Below are positions 16,996 to 27,725 of a stretch of 41,669 nucleotides of DNA, in pieces. The notes below the pieces were generated by a model. It was not told the DNA's origin. It did no database searches and was given only the letters and a program-made list of their open reading frames with translations. The DNA is from a virus. Positions within the stretch are counted from its first letter, which is position 1. The number at the start of each line of letters is the position of its first letter. The stretch is from positions 1 through 41,669 of IMG/VR virus record IMGVR_UViG_3300033997_000076. One strand, written 5' to 3'. The translations under genes were made by a program, and so were the position numbers.

Positions 16996-18021
16996 TTAGG
17001 CGACGTTGAAGATCAGCGCGCCAGCGGCTTCAGGACGCAGGCCACCGTGGCCCATCGCGTACTTGCCGATGATCTGGTCAGCCTGGTATTCGGCTCGACG
17101 AGCGCGCTCCAGGGCCATGTCCTTCAGCTTCACGGTGCCTACCGCCGAGCGGTGGTTGAACAGGCCCACAACGGAGTCCAGTGCGACCTTTGCGGTAGCG
17201 GTAGCAGTGGCCGGGAAGGCGTGCTTCTGGTTGGTGCCCGCCAGATCATCACCGGCGCCACCGATGGTCAGGTGCGGAACCTCGATGACCTCGAAGCCCA
17301 TCACGTTGCGGATGTTGCCGGTCTCGGGGTCGATCAGGGCCGAGTAGTTGGCCGAGTTCGGCATCAGGGCCGCCAGGATCGCGGAGTAGTTGTCCGGGGT
17401 GGTGTAGAAGCGGCGGTCGGTGGCCGGTACGTAGTTCGAGGTCAGGCGGGCACGAGCCTTGGTCAGGCCCTTCAGGATCGCCTTGCCCATTTCCTCGGAG
17501 TCGGCATTCAGGGCCGTCTTGTCACCGACTTGCAGGACCACAGCCTTGCCCAGGCCCGCAATGTTCTCGTCGTTGGCAGCCGGCAGGTTGCACAGGGCAG
17601 CCATTTCAGCCAGAACGGCACCGTCAGCGGCCAGGGCCAGGGCTTCACCGAGTTGCGCCGAGTATTCGGCACGAACATCGTAGTGGTTCATTGCGTCTTC
17701 GATGTCGAAGATCAGAACGTCGGAAGTCAGCAGGCCGTCGATCTGGATGATCTTTTCGGAATGCTTGATCTCGCCACGCTTGTCGTCCAGGCTCTCGCCG
17801 GCCTTCAGGTAGTAACCCTTGGTGCGGCCCATGACCGGGAAGGAAGCGGACTTGCCGTTCTGGATGGTGCGGACCATGTGTTTGTCCATGGTCACGGAGC
17901 GGCGAGCGAATGCGGTCAGCACTTCGCCACCGAAAATCTTCAGGAACAGAGCCAGCTTGTCGGCATCATTGACACCCTTACCCTGGTTCTTGCCGATGTT
18001 CTGGCCAGTTGCGTTTGCCAT
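16996..18021 (-). CDS. 10: Major capsid protein (gp10)
   Basis: The 341-aa protein matches T7 gp10A (345 aa) and has the family opening [20 protein letters not shown]. It forms the T=7 HK97-fold shell. It has its own promoter (18095-18117) and AAGGAGTAGTAC ribosome binding site, and the T-phi terminator follows. The stop is only 10 bases from the terminator stem, leaving no room for a 10B-type frameshift extension. Confidence 0.98.
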   Translation of the reverse strand: MANATGQNIGKNQGKGVNDADKLALFLKIFGGEVLTAFARRSVTMDKHMVRTIQNGKSASFPVMGRTKGYYLKAGESLDDKRGEIKHSEKIIQIDGLLTSDVLIFDIEDAMNHYDVRAEYSAQLGEALALAADGAVLAEMAALCNLPAANDENIAGLGKAVVLQVGDKTALNADSEEMGKAILKGLTKARARLTSNYVPATDRRFYTTPDNYSAILAALMPNSANYSALIDPETGNIRNVMGFEVIEVPHLTIGGAGDDLAGTNQKHAFPATATATAKVALDSVVGLFNHRSAVGTVKLKDMALERARRAEYQADQIIGKYAMGHGGLRPEAAGALIFNVA

Positions 18022-18094
18022 GTACTACTCCTTGTGCATGTGGTTTTCGAGCGGGCACAGGGAGTCCTCGGGATGTACCCGAAGACGCCGATGT

Positions 18095-18117
18095 GTCCCT
18101 TAAAGTGAGGGTTTTTG
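18095..18117 (-). promoter_or_regulatory. Phage RNAP promoter, phi10-like
   Basis: The minus strand reads CAAAAACCCTCACTTTAAGG, one of the best matches to the consensus. The transcript begins with GGGACACA, which can pair with TGTGCCC about 40 bases later to form a 5' hairpin before the capsid start. Confidence 0.9.
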
Positions 18118-18125
18118 CTGAGCGG

Positions 18126-18989
18126 TCAGAAGGTGCTTGCGGCCACCTTTGCCTCGACCTTGGCGCGGAACTTGGCGTCCAGCCGGTACTCCGCCTTGCT
18201 CATGTCAGCGATCATTTCCTGGCGGGAGCCGTAGCCCTCGACAGTAGGTGCAGACCGCTTGGCCGGGACGGCAGGCGCGCTCTTGGTGATGTTGCGCGCA
18301 GGCTTCTTGCCGAACTTCTTGGTGTGGCTCTGGATGCCCAGGTTGATGATCGTGCGGATCGCCTTGAGGTCCTGGCGCTCCATGGCTTCGTACAGGGAAT
18401 CAACGGCACCGGGCGAACTGGCGTTCATGTGCTTGATGATCTTGTCGAAGCTGTCCTTGCCACCTGCGTACTCCACGACCTGGGCAACGAACTGGTGGGC
18501 GATGGACTCTTGGCCCTGGATGTAGCTGTCCACGAAGTTGCGCGAGTAGCCGGCCTTTTCGAGCGCCTGATAGGAGGCCTCGGAGAGACCCTTATCGGAC
18601 TCGTACTCGGCCTCGATCTGGGCCGCGAGGGCTTCCGGGAGGCCGTTCTTGATCGCCTGATCGCGAAGCTCGGTGAAGCCATCGGCGTACTTGGACAGTT
18701 GCTCGCTGACCTCCTTGAGGGAGTCGGGAACGTCCGGCAGCATCTCAACGTCGCCGTCTTGCTGCTCACCGGCCTCTTCGTCTGCCTCGTCGCTGCCCTC
18801 TTCGGATTCGTCCTGTTGGCCGGACTCGTCCTGCTCCTCGCTGCCCTCCTCAAGTTCTTCCTGAAGGGTCAGGGCGTCATCGCCATCACGGGCGTCCACG
18901 TCCAGGGCGAGCATGTTCTGCTCGTGCTCAGCGATGTCCGAGGACGACATAACGGCGTTGTTCACACCGAACTCGGCGTAGATATCCAT
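18126..18989 (-). CDS. 9: Capsid assembly (scaffolding) protein (gp9)
   Basis: The 287-aa protein matches T7 gp9 (307 aa). It is very acidic in the first third (residues about 35-85) and basic at the C-terminus (FRAKVEAKVAASTF), the usual scaffold charge pattern in which the basic tail binds capsid protein. It is driven by the promoter at 19060-19082. GGAGAACTGA precedes the ATG. Confidence 0.96.
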   Translation of the reverse strand: MDIYAEFGVNNAVMSSSDIAEHEQNMLALDVDARDGDDALTLQEELEEGSEEQDESGQQDESEEGSDEADEEAGEQQDGDVEMLPDVPDSLKEVSEQLSKYADGFTELRDQAIKNGLPEALAAQIEAEYESDKGLSEASYQALEKAGYSRNFVDSYIQGQESIAHQFVAQVVEYAGGKDSFDKIIKHMNASSPGAVDSLYEAMERQDLKAIRTIINLGIQSHTKKFGKKPARNITKSAPAVPAKRSAPTVEGYGSRQEMIADMSKAEYRLDAKFRAKVEAKVAASTF

Positions 18990-19016
18990 TCAGTTCTCCA
19001 TGTTGGTTGAAAGGCG

Positions 19017-19062
19017 GACACACGGGATCGCGGGATGCACCCGTGTGGATGTCCCGTGTGTC
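19017..19062 (-). other. 5' hairpin of the phi9 transcript (11-bp perfect stem)
   Basis: GACACACGGGA and TCCCGTGTGTC (19017-19027 and 19052-19062 on the plus strand) pair perfectly. In the RNA the stem begins about three bases after the promoter +1, so the transcript is capped by a strong hairpin. A smaller stem lies in the loop. Likely role: mRNA protection or RNase III processing. Confidence 0.75.
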
Positions 19063-19082
19063 GCTATCAGTGAGGGTTTTTG
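19060..19082 (-). promoter_or_regulatory. Phage RNAP promoter, phi9-like
   Basis: The minus strand reads CAAAAACCCTCACTGATAGC, identical over the whole 23 bp to the promoter at 29343-29365. It lies immediately after the portal gene stop and drives the scaffold gene. Confidence 0.9.
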
Positions 19083-20687
19083 TCAGCCCAGCGGACGGGG
19101 CTCGATGCCAGCCGTATCCATGGCCTTCTGCATCGCTTCGGGGCTTGCAGTGGCCTGAGCGCCAACTCCAGCGCCGATGCCTTGGGCAATCGCGGAGCCG
19201 CCTTCTGCGACCATCTGCTGCGCCTGTTCCATAGCGCGGTCCTGCTCGGTCTTGAGGAGACCCGCAGTGTCCAGGCCCAGGGCGTTCGCAATGCGAATCT
19301 TGAGGTTGCCCGTGTTGAGGTCCGGGTCCTGCATCTGACCAAGGGGCGCAATGGCAGCAATGAAGCGGTTGATCTTGTCGAGGTCCTGGCCACGCCCCAG
19401 GGCTTCCATGCCGGTGCTCACGGTGGGCTCGATGGCCTCGCGGGGCAGGTCTGGGATCATGGAGGTCGCCTGGAGTTGAACCAGCAGGACCCGAACGATA
19501 GGAAGCTGAAGCTCCTGGGAGAGGATCGAGTAGACGCCCCCGAGGGTGTCCTCCAGCTCACCGGCCACATACCGAATCTCTTCGGCGGTGACTCGTTCGC
19601 CCGTCCGTTGGACCGCTGAGTTCAGCATGAAGGCGAACGACAGGCGGGCCTCAATGGCATCCGCTACGTTCTTGGCGACCGAAAAGTCAGCGGCCTTCTC
19701 CAGTTGCAGGAACTCGATGTCCTGCTTACGGCCCGGAACGAAGTCACCCGTCTGGGCCTTCACGAGGCGGCGGACCTGGGTGATTCCGTTGGGGTTCACC
19801 AAGCCGACGACCTTCGAGGAGATCATCGCGAATTTCACGATGCTCTCGGTCAGGTTCTCCAGGGAGCGCAGGTCGCCCAGGTACTCTTCGCAGTGGCTCC
19901 TGCCGTAGTGCTCACCGTCCATCTTGACGTAGCGAACGGGAATCCAGGGGCACGCGGTGGCCGGGTATTGCCCTTCAGAGCCTTCGACCTCCTCGCCTTC
20001 AATCTCTTGGTAGCTCAGGTAGTCGCCAGACTCGTCGTCGAGGTAGACATGGGTGTAGACCTCCATTTCCTCGTCGGGCTCGTGTTCACCGTCCAGCCGT
20101 GTGCGGATGTCCTCCGGCAGGGCTGCGAAAGCGACCTTATCCAGGGTGACGACCTGCAGAACGTTTCCGTAGGGGTCCCGCTGGCATACGTACTGGGACA
20201 GCTTGTAGAGCTTCGGTGGGTTGAGCTTTTCGGTCTCGGGCTCTTGGATGTAGAGCAGCCCGTTGCCGGCAACGACCAACTGCTTCAGCAGCTCGAAGAA
20301 CGTCGGACGGTAGGAGTTGGACTCCATGAAGGCCATCAGAATCCGCTCGACCATGGACAGCCCCTCGTCCACCTTGGCGAGGCCTTGTGGGTCCCCGAGG
20401 AGCTGCTTGGCCTGGAACTCAGAGATGGTGAGGCGCATCCAGGGCGCCAGGGGGAACAGAGCGAGCATCAGCTTGGATGCCAGATTGTTCAGACCTCGGG
20501 CGCCTACGGCTTGCCACGGGGTTGTATAGTCTGTGGAGGCGTTATCGGACGCCTTGGGGAACAACGCAGGGATCGTGTATTTGGCACAGTTCTCCGCTCG
20601 TGTCTCATACGGTGCTCGGTCAGCTACCAAGCGGTCGTATGTTGCCTTTGCACCGTTGGCGCCGAAGCCTTTGCGAGCTTCAGCCAC
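19083..20687 (-). CDS. 8: Portal (head-tail connector) protein (gp8)
   Basis: The 534-aa protein matches T7 gp8 (536 aa), with the conserved block NASTDYTTPWQAVGARGLNN. It forms the dodecameric portal for DNA entry and exit. The start is GTG with AAGGAGG eight bases upstream. Its stop adjoins the phi9-like promoter. Confidence 0.97.
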   Translation of the reverse strand: MAEARKGFGANGAKATYDRLVADRAPYETRAENCAKYTIPALFPKASDNASTDYTTPWQAVGARGLNNLASKLMLALFPLAPWMRLTISEFQAKQLLGDPQGLAKVDEGLSMVERILMAFMESNSYRPTFFELLKQLVVAGNGLLYIQEPETEKLNPPKLYKLSQYVCQRDPYGNVLQVVTLDKVAFAALPEDIRTRLDGEHEPDEEMEVYTHVYLDDESGDYLSYQEIEGEEVEGSEGQYPATACPWIPVRYVKMDGEHYGRSHCEEYLGDLRSLENLTESIVKFAMISSKVVGLVNPNGITQVRRLVKAQTGDFVPGRKQDIEFLQLEKAADFSVAKNVADAIEARLSFAFMLNSAVQRTGERVTAEEIRYVAGELEDTLGGVYSILSQELQLPIVRVLLVQLQATSMIPDLPREAIEPTVSTGMEALGRGQDLDKINRFIAAIAPLGQMQDPDLNTGNLKIRIANALGLDTAGLLKTEQDRAMEQAQQMVAEGGSAIAQGIGAGVGAQATASPEAMQKAMDTAGIEPRPLG

Positions 20688-20698
20688 GATGCGCCTCC

Positions 20699-20965
20699 TT
20701 AGATGTTGAGACCGCTACCGGAAGACCGGGCGACCGACAGGCCGCGCTTGCCTCGGGCCCGAGCTGCCTTCTTGGCGCTCTCGGTGCCCTCATCGACTTC
20801 GGTCGAGTCCTCTTTAGGCGCCTCCACTACTTGTGCGGCAGGTGCCGGAGGGGGCGCCTCGACAGGTGCCGCTTTTTTCTTCTCGTCATCGCCCCCACCA
20901 AGGAGGCCCCCACCCACGGTGGCCTTGACGATCTTTTTGAAAGCCTTTTTCAGTTTCAGTCCCAC
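20699..20965 (-). CDS. 7.3: Tail assembly protein (gp7.3)
   Basis: The 88-aa product is Lys-rich at the N-terminus (LKLKKAFKKIVKATVGGGLL) and ends LSVARSSGSGLNI, nearly the same as the end of T7 gp7.3, a small tail protein needed for infection. The GTG at 20965 is chosen because AGGAGGGCGAA lies directly upstream. Length is close to T7 (99 aa). Confidence 0.93.
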   Translation of the reverse strand: MGLKLKKAFKKIVKATVGGGLLGGGDDEKKKAAPVEAPPPAPAAQVVEAPKEDSTEVDEGTESAKKAARARGKRGLSVARSSGSGLNI

Positions 20966-20987
20966 TTCGCCCTCCTGGCTTGCTGGG

Positions 20988-21281
20988 TTACTGGGCACCA
21001 GATTGCTTGGACAGGCTCTTGCGAACCGCCGAACTGCTCATGGTGGACTTCTTGCGCTTGCTACTGGATGCAGTGGACAAGGCGCTGGGGACATCCGTGG
21101 ATTCCCCTTCCCGCTCGATCTTGGTGATCTTGCCGGTCGATTTGTCGTCGTCAGACGCGCTCTCGGAACCGGACTCTTCGCCCCCAAAATCAATGCCCTT
21201 GGGTTCCTCTTCAAGAACCGGCTCGGGCGCCGGGGGGTTGGTGTTGACCTTGGGGGTCTTCACCTTGCTGCCGAAGCACAT
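20988..21281 (-). CDS. 6.7: Minor virion protein (gp6.7)
   Basis: The 97-aa protein begins MCFGSKVKTPKVNTN and ends in a basic Ser-rich tail, matching T7 gp6.7 (88 aa, MCFSPKIKTPK start). T7 gp6.7 is a head protein ejected at infection. GGGAGGTTCT precedes the ATG. Confidence 0.93.
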   Translation of the reverse strand: MCFGSKVKTPKVNTNPPAPEPVLEEEPKGIDFGGEESGSESASDDDKSTGKITKIEREGESTDVPSALSTASSSKRKKSTMSSSAVRKSLSKQSGAQ

Positions 21282-21290
21282 AGAACCTCC

Positions 21291-21548
21291 CTACGTGATC
21301 TGTTGGTCTTCCAGGCGCTGGGCTTGGGCGTTCTCCATCAGTTCGATGATCTCGACTACGGCGTTCGCCCCTTCGATGAAGCCCAGGATTGCCTGCTCGG
21401 AGAAGCCATCCCGACGCAGATCGTTCAGGACCCCCACCCGCATCAGGTAGGCCGGGTTAAGGCGTGCCTGTAGAAACTGCGAGGCGGACTCCGGGATTGC
21501 GGGGATGTCTTCGGGGTTGTCTAACTGGTGTTTCAGAATGGAGAGCAT
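21291..21548 (-). CDS. 6.5: gp6.5-like protein of unknown function
   Basis: The 85-aa protein follows T7 gp6.5 (84 aa) in pattern: MLSILKHQLDNPEDIPAIPE, then LNPAYL and GFSEQAILGFIEGANAVVEI. The ATG at 21548 has AAAGGAGG just upstream. It is the first gene after the phi6.5-like promoter and precedes 6.7. The function is not known in T7. Confidence 0.88.
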   Translation of the reverse strand: MLSILKHQLDNPEDIPAIPESASQFLQARLNPAYLMRVGVLNDLRRDGFSEQAILGFIEGANAVVEIIELMENAQAQRLEDQQIT

Positions 21549-21585
21549 TGAGCCTCCTTTGGGTTGGACAGAAGGTTTCATCCCA

Positions 21586-21626
21586 CAGGGCCCTCCCCTA
21601 CGAGTGAGGGGTTTTGTAGGGCCCTG
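21586..21626 (-). other. Inverted repeat enclosing the phi6.5-like promoter
   Basis: CAGGGCCCT (21586-21594) and AGGGCCCTG (21618-21626) are perfect 9-bp inverted repeats on either side of the promoter. In read-through RNA from upstream the promoter sequence would be in the loop of a hairpin. T7 has RNase III sites coupled to several promoters, so a processing site is a reasonable reading. Confidence 0.7.
21594..21616 (-). promoter_or_regulatory. Phage RNAP promoter, phi6.5-like
   Basis: The minus strand reads CAAAACCCCTCACTCGTAGG, with C in place of the usual A at -12. It lies between the exonuclease stop and gene 6.5, as phi6.5 does in T7, and opens the late (class III) block. Confidence 0.82.
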
Positions 21627-21641
21627 GGAGATCAGCCTTGG

Positions 21642-22574
21642 TTACGCGGGCAGAACGGCGCGCGGGCGGCCTTTCGGAAGCCACGGGATGGGGCGCTTGG
21701 TTTCCCAGCAGAAGTCGTCGGTGCGCAGGATTCGAGCTACCTGGGCCTGGACGATAAGATCTTCCTCGGTCATGCCTTGGCGGCGAGCCAGGGAGACCAC
21801 GCAGTCCCACTTGGACAGGCCATCGTCCGGGTCTAAGGGTTTGGAGACCCACTGAGTGACCTCTTGGCCCTTCCGTGGGCCGGACTTCAAGGTCTTGGTG
21901 GTCTGGTAGAAGTAGGTCGGGTTATCCAGCCATTCCAGCAGCGGGACCCCATCGACTTGCTCACCGACCCCAGGGATACCGCCGTAGCCGTCCGTGGTGT
22001 CACCCTTGATGGCTTGGTACATGTGCCAGCGGTTAGCCTCAGCGAGCGTGTTGGTGACCACCTTGTTGTTGGTCAGCCAGTAGAAGCGCCCAGGCAGGGT
22101 GTTGAAATCCTTGTCGCAGGACACCGGGATCGCTTCGTCGACGTCCAGATACCCAGGGTTGGTCGCCAGGATGCCGAGCACGTCGTCACCCTCCAGGCCG
22201 TCCCACTGGAACGTCCGGTAGAAGCCCCAGTCGCCCTCGTTGTTCAGCAGCTCCTTCAGCAGCGCCGGATATCCGACAGGCTTGCGCTTGCCCTTCCGGT
22301 TGGCCTTGTAGGAGGTGAGAACCTGCTTGCGCCAGTTGTCGTCTCCGTTGGCGGTCGAGAAGACCATCACCAGCTCGGCGTTGTTGAACTCCTTCAGGCG
22401 CTCACGGATGCCGCGAATGGTGGAGCGCAGGATGGCCCGAGCCTTGTTGTGGTCGCACTCCAGGGACCAGATGTCATCGCCCCAGTCCACCTCGTTCTCA
22501 GAGGCGGACATGGCGGAGAACAGGAGGTAGTCGCCATCCAGCAGGAGCGCGATGCGCTTACTCTGCTTGGGCAT
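21642..22574 (-). CDS. 6: 5'-3' exonuclease (gp6, FEN-like)
   Basis: The 310-aa protein is the T7 gp6 homologue (300 aa), which degrades host DNA and removes RNA primers. Acidic metal-binding positions appear in LLLDGDYLLF, DGLEGDDVLG and SCDKDFNTLPG, and the helix-hairpin-helix-like GYGGIPGVGE binds DNA. GGAGGCCGTCA precedes the ATG. It overlaps the end of the upstream Zn-binding gene by 17 bases. Confidence 0.96.
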   Translation of the reverse strand: MPKQSKRIALLLDGDYLLFSAMSASENEVDWGDDIWSLECDHNKARAILRSTIRGIRERLKEFNNAELVMVFSTANGDDNWRKQVLTSYKANRKGKRKPVGYPALLKELLNNEGDWGFYRTFQWDGLEGDDVLGILATNPGYLDVDEAIPVSCDKDFNTLPGRFYWLTNNKVVTNTLAEANRWHMYQAIKGDTTDGYGGIPGVGEQVDGVPLLEWLDNPTYFYQTTKTLKSGPRKGQEVTQWVSKPLDPDDGLSKWDCVVSLARRQGMTEEDLIVQAQVARILRTDDFCWETKRPIPWLPKGRPRAVLPA

Positions 22575-22827
22575 TGACGGCCTCCTCTGGAGCTACCTTG
22601 GGGGCTCTGGGCTTGCGTCCTCGGGTCTGGGCCTCGGGAACAGCCTCAGCGGTTTCGGCAGCCTCGAAGAGACGCCCCTCCAGGCCGCAGCGCCCATTAC
22701 GGCCACGAGCCTTTGCACAGTGGTCCACCGAATGGCGGGACTCACCGTCGATCAGGCTGATAGCCGTAGCGACACAGTAGGTTTCCGTGATTTTGCGGAA
22801 GTGTTTGCAGTCCTTGCAGAGATTCAC
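22558..22827 (-). CDS. Small Cys-rich, AT-hook-bearing protein of unknown function
   Basis: The 89-aa protein starts at a GTG that overlaps the gp5.7 stop (GTGA), with GGGAGGATCAT as ribosome binding site. It holds Cys in LCKDCKHF, TYCVAT, DHCAKA and GRCGLE, a likely zinc site. A basic TRGRKPRAPK element resembles an AT-hook and precedes an acidic end. A DNA-binding role at the replication stage is inferred. It occupies the place of T7 5.9 (RecBCD inhibitor) but shows no visible similarity to it. Confidence 0.75.
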   Translation of the reverse strand: MNLCKDCKHFRKITETYCVATAISLIDGESRHSVDHCAKARGRNGRCGLEGRLFEAAETAEAVPEAQTRGRKPRAPKVAPEEAVNAQAE

Positions 22828-23033
22828 ATGATCCTCCCGTGTTGTTTCAGAAAGCGGGTGCCCTTGGCGGTCACGGTCCAGACGCCAGAGTTGATCCCGC
22901 AGCCGTTGAGGCACGTCAGGTGGCCCCGAGAGGCCGCTTCTGCGATCTCTGGGGCGTGATCCCTGGCGTAGTTCGATTTGAAGGTTTTGGGTTCCATCTT
23001 CATCGTGAAGAGGACCCGGAGGTATTCATCCAC
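22824..23033 (-). CDS. 5.7: gp5.7-like inhibitor of sigmaS RNA polymerase
   Basis: The 69-aa product has exactly the T7 gp5.7 length and pattern: DEYLRVLFTMKMEPKTFKSN, then EIAEAASRGHLTCL and TAKGTRFLK. T7 gp5.7 stops transcription by stationary-phase sigmaS RNA polymerase. The GTG start at 23033 aligns with the T7 start and has GGAG ten bases upstream. It overlaps gp5.5 by eight bases. Function is transferred from T7 by similarity. Confidence 0.88.
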   Translation of the reverse strand: MDEYLRVLFTMKMEPKTFKSNYARDHAPEIAEAASRGHLTCLNGCGINSGVWTVTAKGTRFLKQHGRIM

Positions 23034-23328
23034 GGGGCTTGATCTCCAGGGACACCGGGGACAGTCGGCGGATAACGGGGTCGCCCTCGTAGAGGTCAAC
23101 CAGCGCGCCTTTCACCTGTTCACGGAGGCCGGCACGAAGGAAGAACAGAGCCAGCGCTTCATCACCCTTTCCCTCGGCCTCGGTGAGGGCCTTGTGTACT
23201 CCCTCCTTCCCCGGCGGGGGGGCATGGCTGATGATCTGGTGGGTGGCCCCACGGAGCACCGCCAGCGCCTCTTCACTGAAGACAGCGCGGGCCGACACGG
23301 TGATTTTCACGTCGAACGATTTGGACAT
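23026..23328 (-). CDS. 5.5: gp5.5-like protein (H-NS/host nucleoid antagonist candidate)
   Basis: The 100-aa protein begins MSKSFDVKITVSARAVFSEE and has the LREQVKGALVDLYE helix. T7 gp5.5 has the same KxFxVxxxVxA opening, similar length (99 aa) and an REAIKDMHEEY helix. T7 gp5.5 binds H-NS. Pseudomonas uses MvaT-type silencers, so the target here may differ. GGAGGGACCT precedes the ATG. Confidence 0.75.
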   Translation of the reverse strand: MSKSFDVKITVSARAVFSEEALAVLRGATHQIISHAPPPGKEGVHKALTEAEGKGDEALALFFLRAGLREQVKGALVDLYEGDPVIRRLSPVSLEIKPRG

Positions 23329-23342
23329 AGGTCCCTCCTTGG

Positions 23343-25415
23343 TTAGTGGCAGTCGCGCCATGTCCCACCGGCCTTGGCTTCGGTGTCGAGTTGGCAGCGG
23401 AAGTTGAAGAGTTGCTGGACGTTGCGCATGGCCTGCTGGCCAGCGTCCTTGAGGATTTCGGCGATTGCCGGGGTGCGCGCCGCGAGCTGAACCTCGTCGT
23501 GGACCCAAGCCATGAAGCAGAAGTCGCCGTCCCATCCGTGGGTCAGCCCGTGCTCTTCCATGAGCAGGCGCTCCAGCTCGACCACCCAGGCCTTGCAGAT
23601 CAAGGCGCCGGCGGACTGGAGGAGCGTGTTGAGTGCCGCGTGTGGCGAGCGGACGTGGACCTTTCGGCCATCCAGGCCTTTGATCCAGCGGCGCCGCCAC
23701 TTGATGTCGAACTTCTTGAGTGCAGCGTTCCATTTCTGCGACTCGATAAGGGAGTCCTCCAGGGCCGTCCGTAGCCCGGAGATCGCTGGGGTGTTCTCAA
23801 GGAAGGCCTTCTTCAGCTCCTTGCCTTCGGCCTTGCCGCCTCCCACGAAGCCACCGACCTTGGCATCACCCGCTCCGTAGAGGAACGCATAGATGAAGGT
23901 CTTGGCGATGGCCCTGCGGGCCTCGTGGTAGTCGTTGTGCTTGTCCCTGGGCTCATCCGGGCAGATGCCAGCGGCGATGCCGTTGACCCAGTGGATGTCC
24001 CCGTTGAGGACAGTCTCCGCGTACTGGCCGCCATCGAAGGGGAACCCGAAGTGTCCCAAGCAGCGCAGCTCAAGGCCCGAGGCGTCGATGCCCACTTGGA
24101 CGGCTTCCTGCCATCCTGGGAGATGCCTCGCGTAGATCGCACCGAAGAGGCTCCGGCACTCCGGCCCATAGGGAGCCGTTGAGCTGGGCACTTGGCCCAT
24201 GTTCGGGAACGCATGGGTGGCACGTCCTGTGACCGCCCCATTTGGGTTCACCGAGCCATGCATGAAGCCGTCCTTGCCGACCAGTCGCATCCATGCGTTG
24301 TCGCCTTCAGCCAACTGGCCGATGCGCTTCTGGATCATCAGGTACTCGCGGACCAGCTCGATTGCAGCCTGAGCCTTGGGGTCCGATACCTTGACGTTCT
24401 CCAGGACCTCATCGTCCACCACGGGAGCGCCGTTGTCGGTGAAGTCCACAGGGACCCACCCGGCATCCTTCAGGACCTTTACGAGGTGCTGCCGGCTCGC
24501 GGGGTTGAACGTGATGTGCTCGACGGGGGTGTAGGGAGCACCTTCCATGGTCTCGCGCTTGTCCCTGCGCTTCTTCTTGCCCTCCCCGACCCAGATTTGG
24601 CCGACCTTCGGGTACTTGACCCTCGGGTACTTCTCCAGGGGCTTGCCCGTCCGTGGGTGCCTGAAGAACTCCGTGCCGCCCTTGGGTTGATACCAAGAGC
24701 CAAACGTTCGGATGAGCTGGATGAGCAGATCGGAGCGGCGTCCTGCCAGCTCCACGAAAAGCGCCTCTGCGCCCTTCTGGTTGAACGGGAATCCATTCCG
24801 TTCCATCTGGGCCAGCGTCCATGCGCACTGGTGCTCAAGGCGTACAGCGTGCATGCCCAGCGTGTCCCCATCCGTGGGGAAGTAGTGCTGGTCACTGATG
24901 ATTTTCTCCATCAGCAGAGTGGTGACCTGAACGTCCTGCACGCAGTAGTCCAGCATCTCCTCGGTGAACACCGCCCAGGCATCCTCTTGTTCGCCATAGA
25001 CGCCCTTCAGGACGCCCAGGCGGTAGCCCCAGGCCTTCAACGAGTGAGAGCCGAAGAGCTTCCCTGGCAGCTTCCCGGAGCGCAGTAATGCGCCATCTCG
25101 GTCACGGATGTTCGCGAACACGAGGCGGGAGCCCACGAGGGTGTCGAAGATTTTGTGGCGGGGGATGTTCAGGCGTTTGCCGGTAAGGGCTCGCTTGAGT
25201 TTGTCGAGAGCGGGGTGGTCGTACTTGATGCCGTTATGGAAAACGATCAGCCCATCAGGCTTGGCAGCCTCGGCCTCCAGGGCCTTGATGTAGGCGATGA
25301 AGTCGTTCGGCCTGTACTTGGTGACCTCTCGGGAGAAGAAGTCGATGGTGACGCCGCAATGGAACTTGGTGACATCCTCAAGAAGCCCATCCGTCTCGAT
25401 GTCAGAGACGAGCAT
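23343..25415 (-). CDS. 5: DNA polymerase I-type replicative polymerase (gp5)
   Basis: The 690-aa protein matches T7 gp5 (704 aa). The N-terminal exonuclease domain opens LVSDIETDGLLEDV (motif Exo I). Polymerase motif A is GIDASGLELRCLGHF, motif B lies in RAIAKTFIYAFLYGAG and motif C is AWVHDEVQLAA. In T7 it works with host thioredoxin as clamp. CAAGGAGCACCC precedes the ATG. Confidence 0.98.
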   Translation of the reverse strand: MLVSDIETDGLLEDVTKFHCGVTIDFFSREVTKYRPNDFIAYIKALEAEAAKPDGLIVFHNGIKYDHPALDKLKRALTGKRLNIPRHKIFDTLVGSRLVFANIRDRDGALLRSGKLPGKLFGSHSLKAWGYRLGVLKGVYGEQEDAWAVFTEEMLDYCVQDVQVTTLLMEKIISDQHYFPTDGDTLGMHAVRLEHQCAWTLAQMERNGFPFNQKGAEALFVELAGRRSDLLIQLIRTFGSWYQPKGGTEFFRHPRTGKPLEKYPRVKYPKVGQIWVGEGKKKRRDKRETMEGAPYTPVEHITFNPASRQHLVKVLKDAGWVPVDFTDNGAPVVDDEVLENVKVSDPKAQAAIELVREYLMIQKRIGQLAEGDNAWMRLVGKDGFMHGSVNPNGAVTGRATHAFPNMGQVPSSTAPYGPECRSLFGAIYARHLPGWQEAVQVGIDASGLELRCLGHFGFPFDGGQYAETVLNGDIHWVNGIAAGICPDEPRDKHNDYHEARRAIAKTFIYAFLYGAGDAKVGGFVGGGKAEGKELKKAFLENTPAISGLRTALEDSLIESQKWNAALKKFDIKWRRRWIKGLDGRKVHVRSPHAALNTLLQSAGALICKAWVVELERLLMEEHGLTHGWDGDFCFMAWVHDEVQLAARTPAIAEILKDAGQQAMRNVQQLFNFRCQLDTEAKAGGTWRDCH

Positions 25416-25433
25416 GGGTGCTCCTTGCGTTGG

Positions 25434-27648
<2,215 letters not shown>

Positions 27649-27669
27649 TTGGTCACTCCCTTGAGAAAG

Positions 27670-27719
27670 CTGAAGGCGCAGGGCCGCCTCCCAGGGATGG
27701 GTGACAGGTGCGCCTTCAG
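27670..27719 (-). other. Hairpin after the lysozyme gene, 11-bp perfect stem
   Basis: CTGAAGGCGCA and TGCGCCTTCAG pair perfectly around a 28-base GC-rich loop. It is followed by CTTTCTC on the minus strand, a poor U-tract. An mRNA processing site or partial terminator between genes 3.5 and the nucleotidyltransferase is likely. T7 has an RNase III site in the corresponding zone. Confidence 0.65.
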
Positions 27720-27725
27720 GGTCGT

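Noticed and set aside
16947-17005. Programmed frameshift making a gp10B-like capsid extension
   Set aside because: The T-phi-like terminator begins 10 bases after the stop and gp11 starts soon after, so no long extension frame exists.
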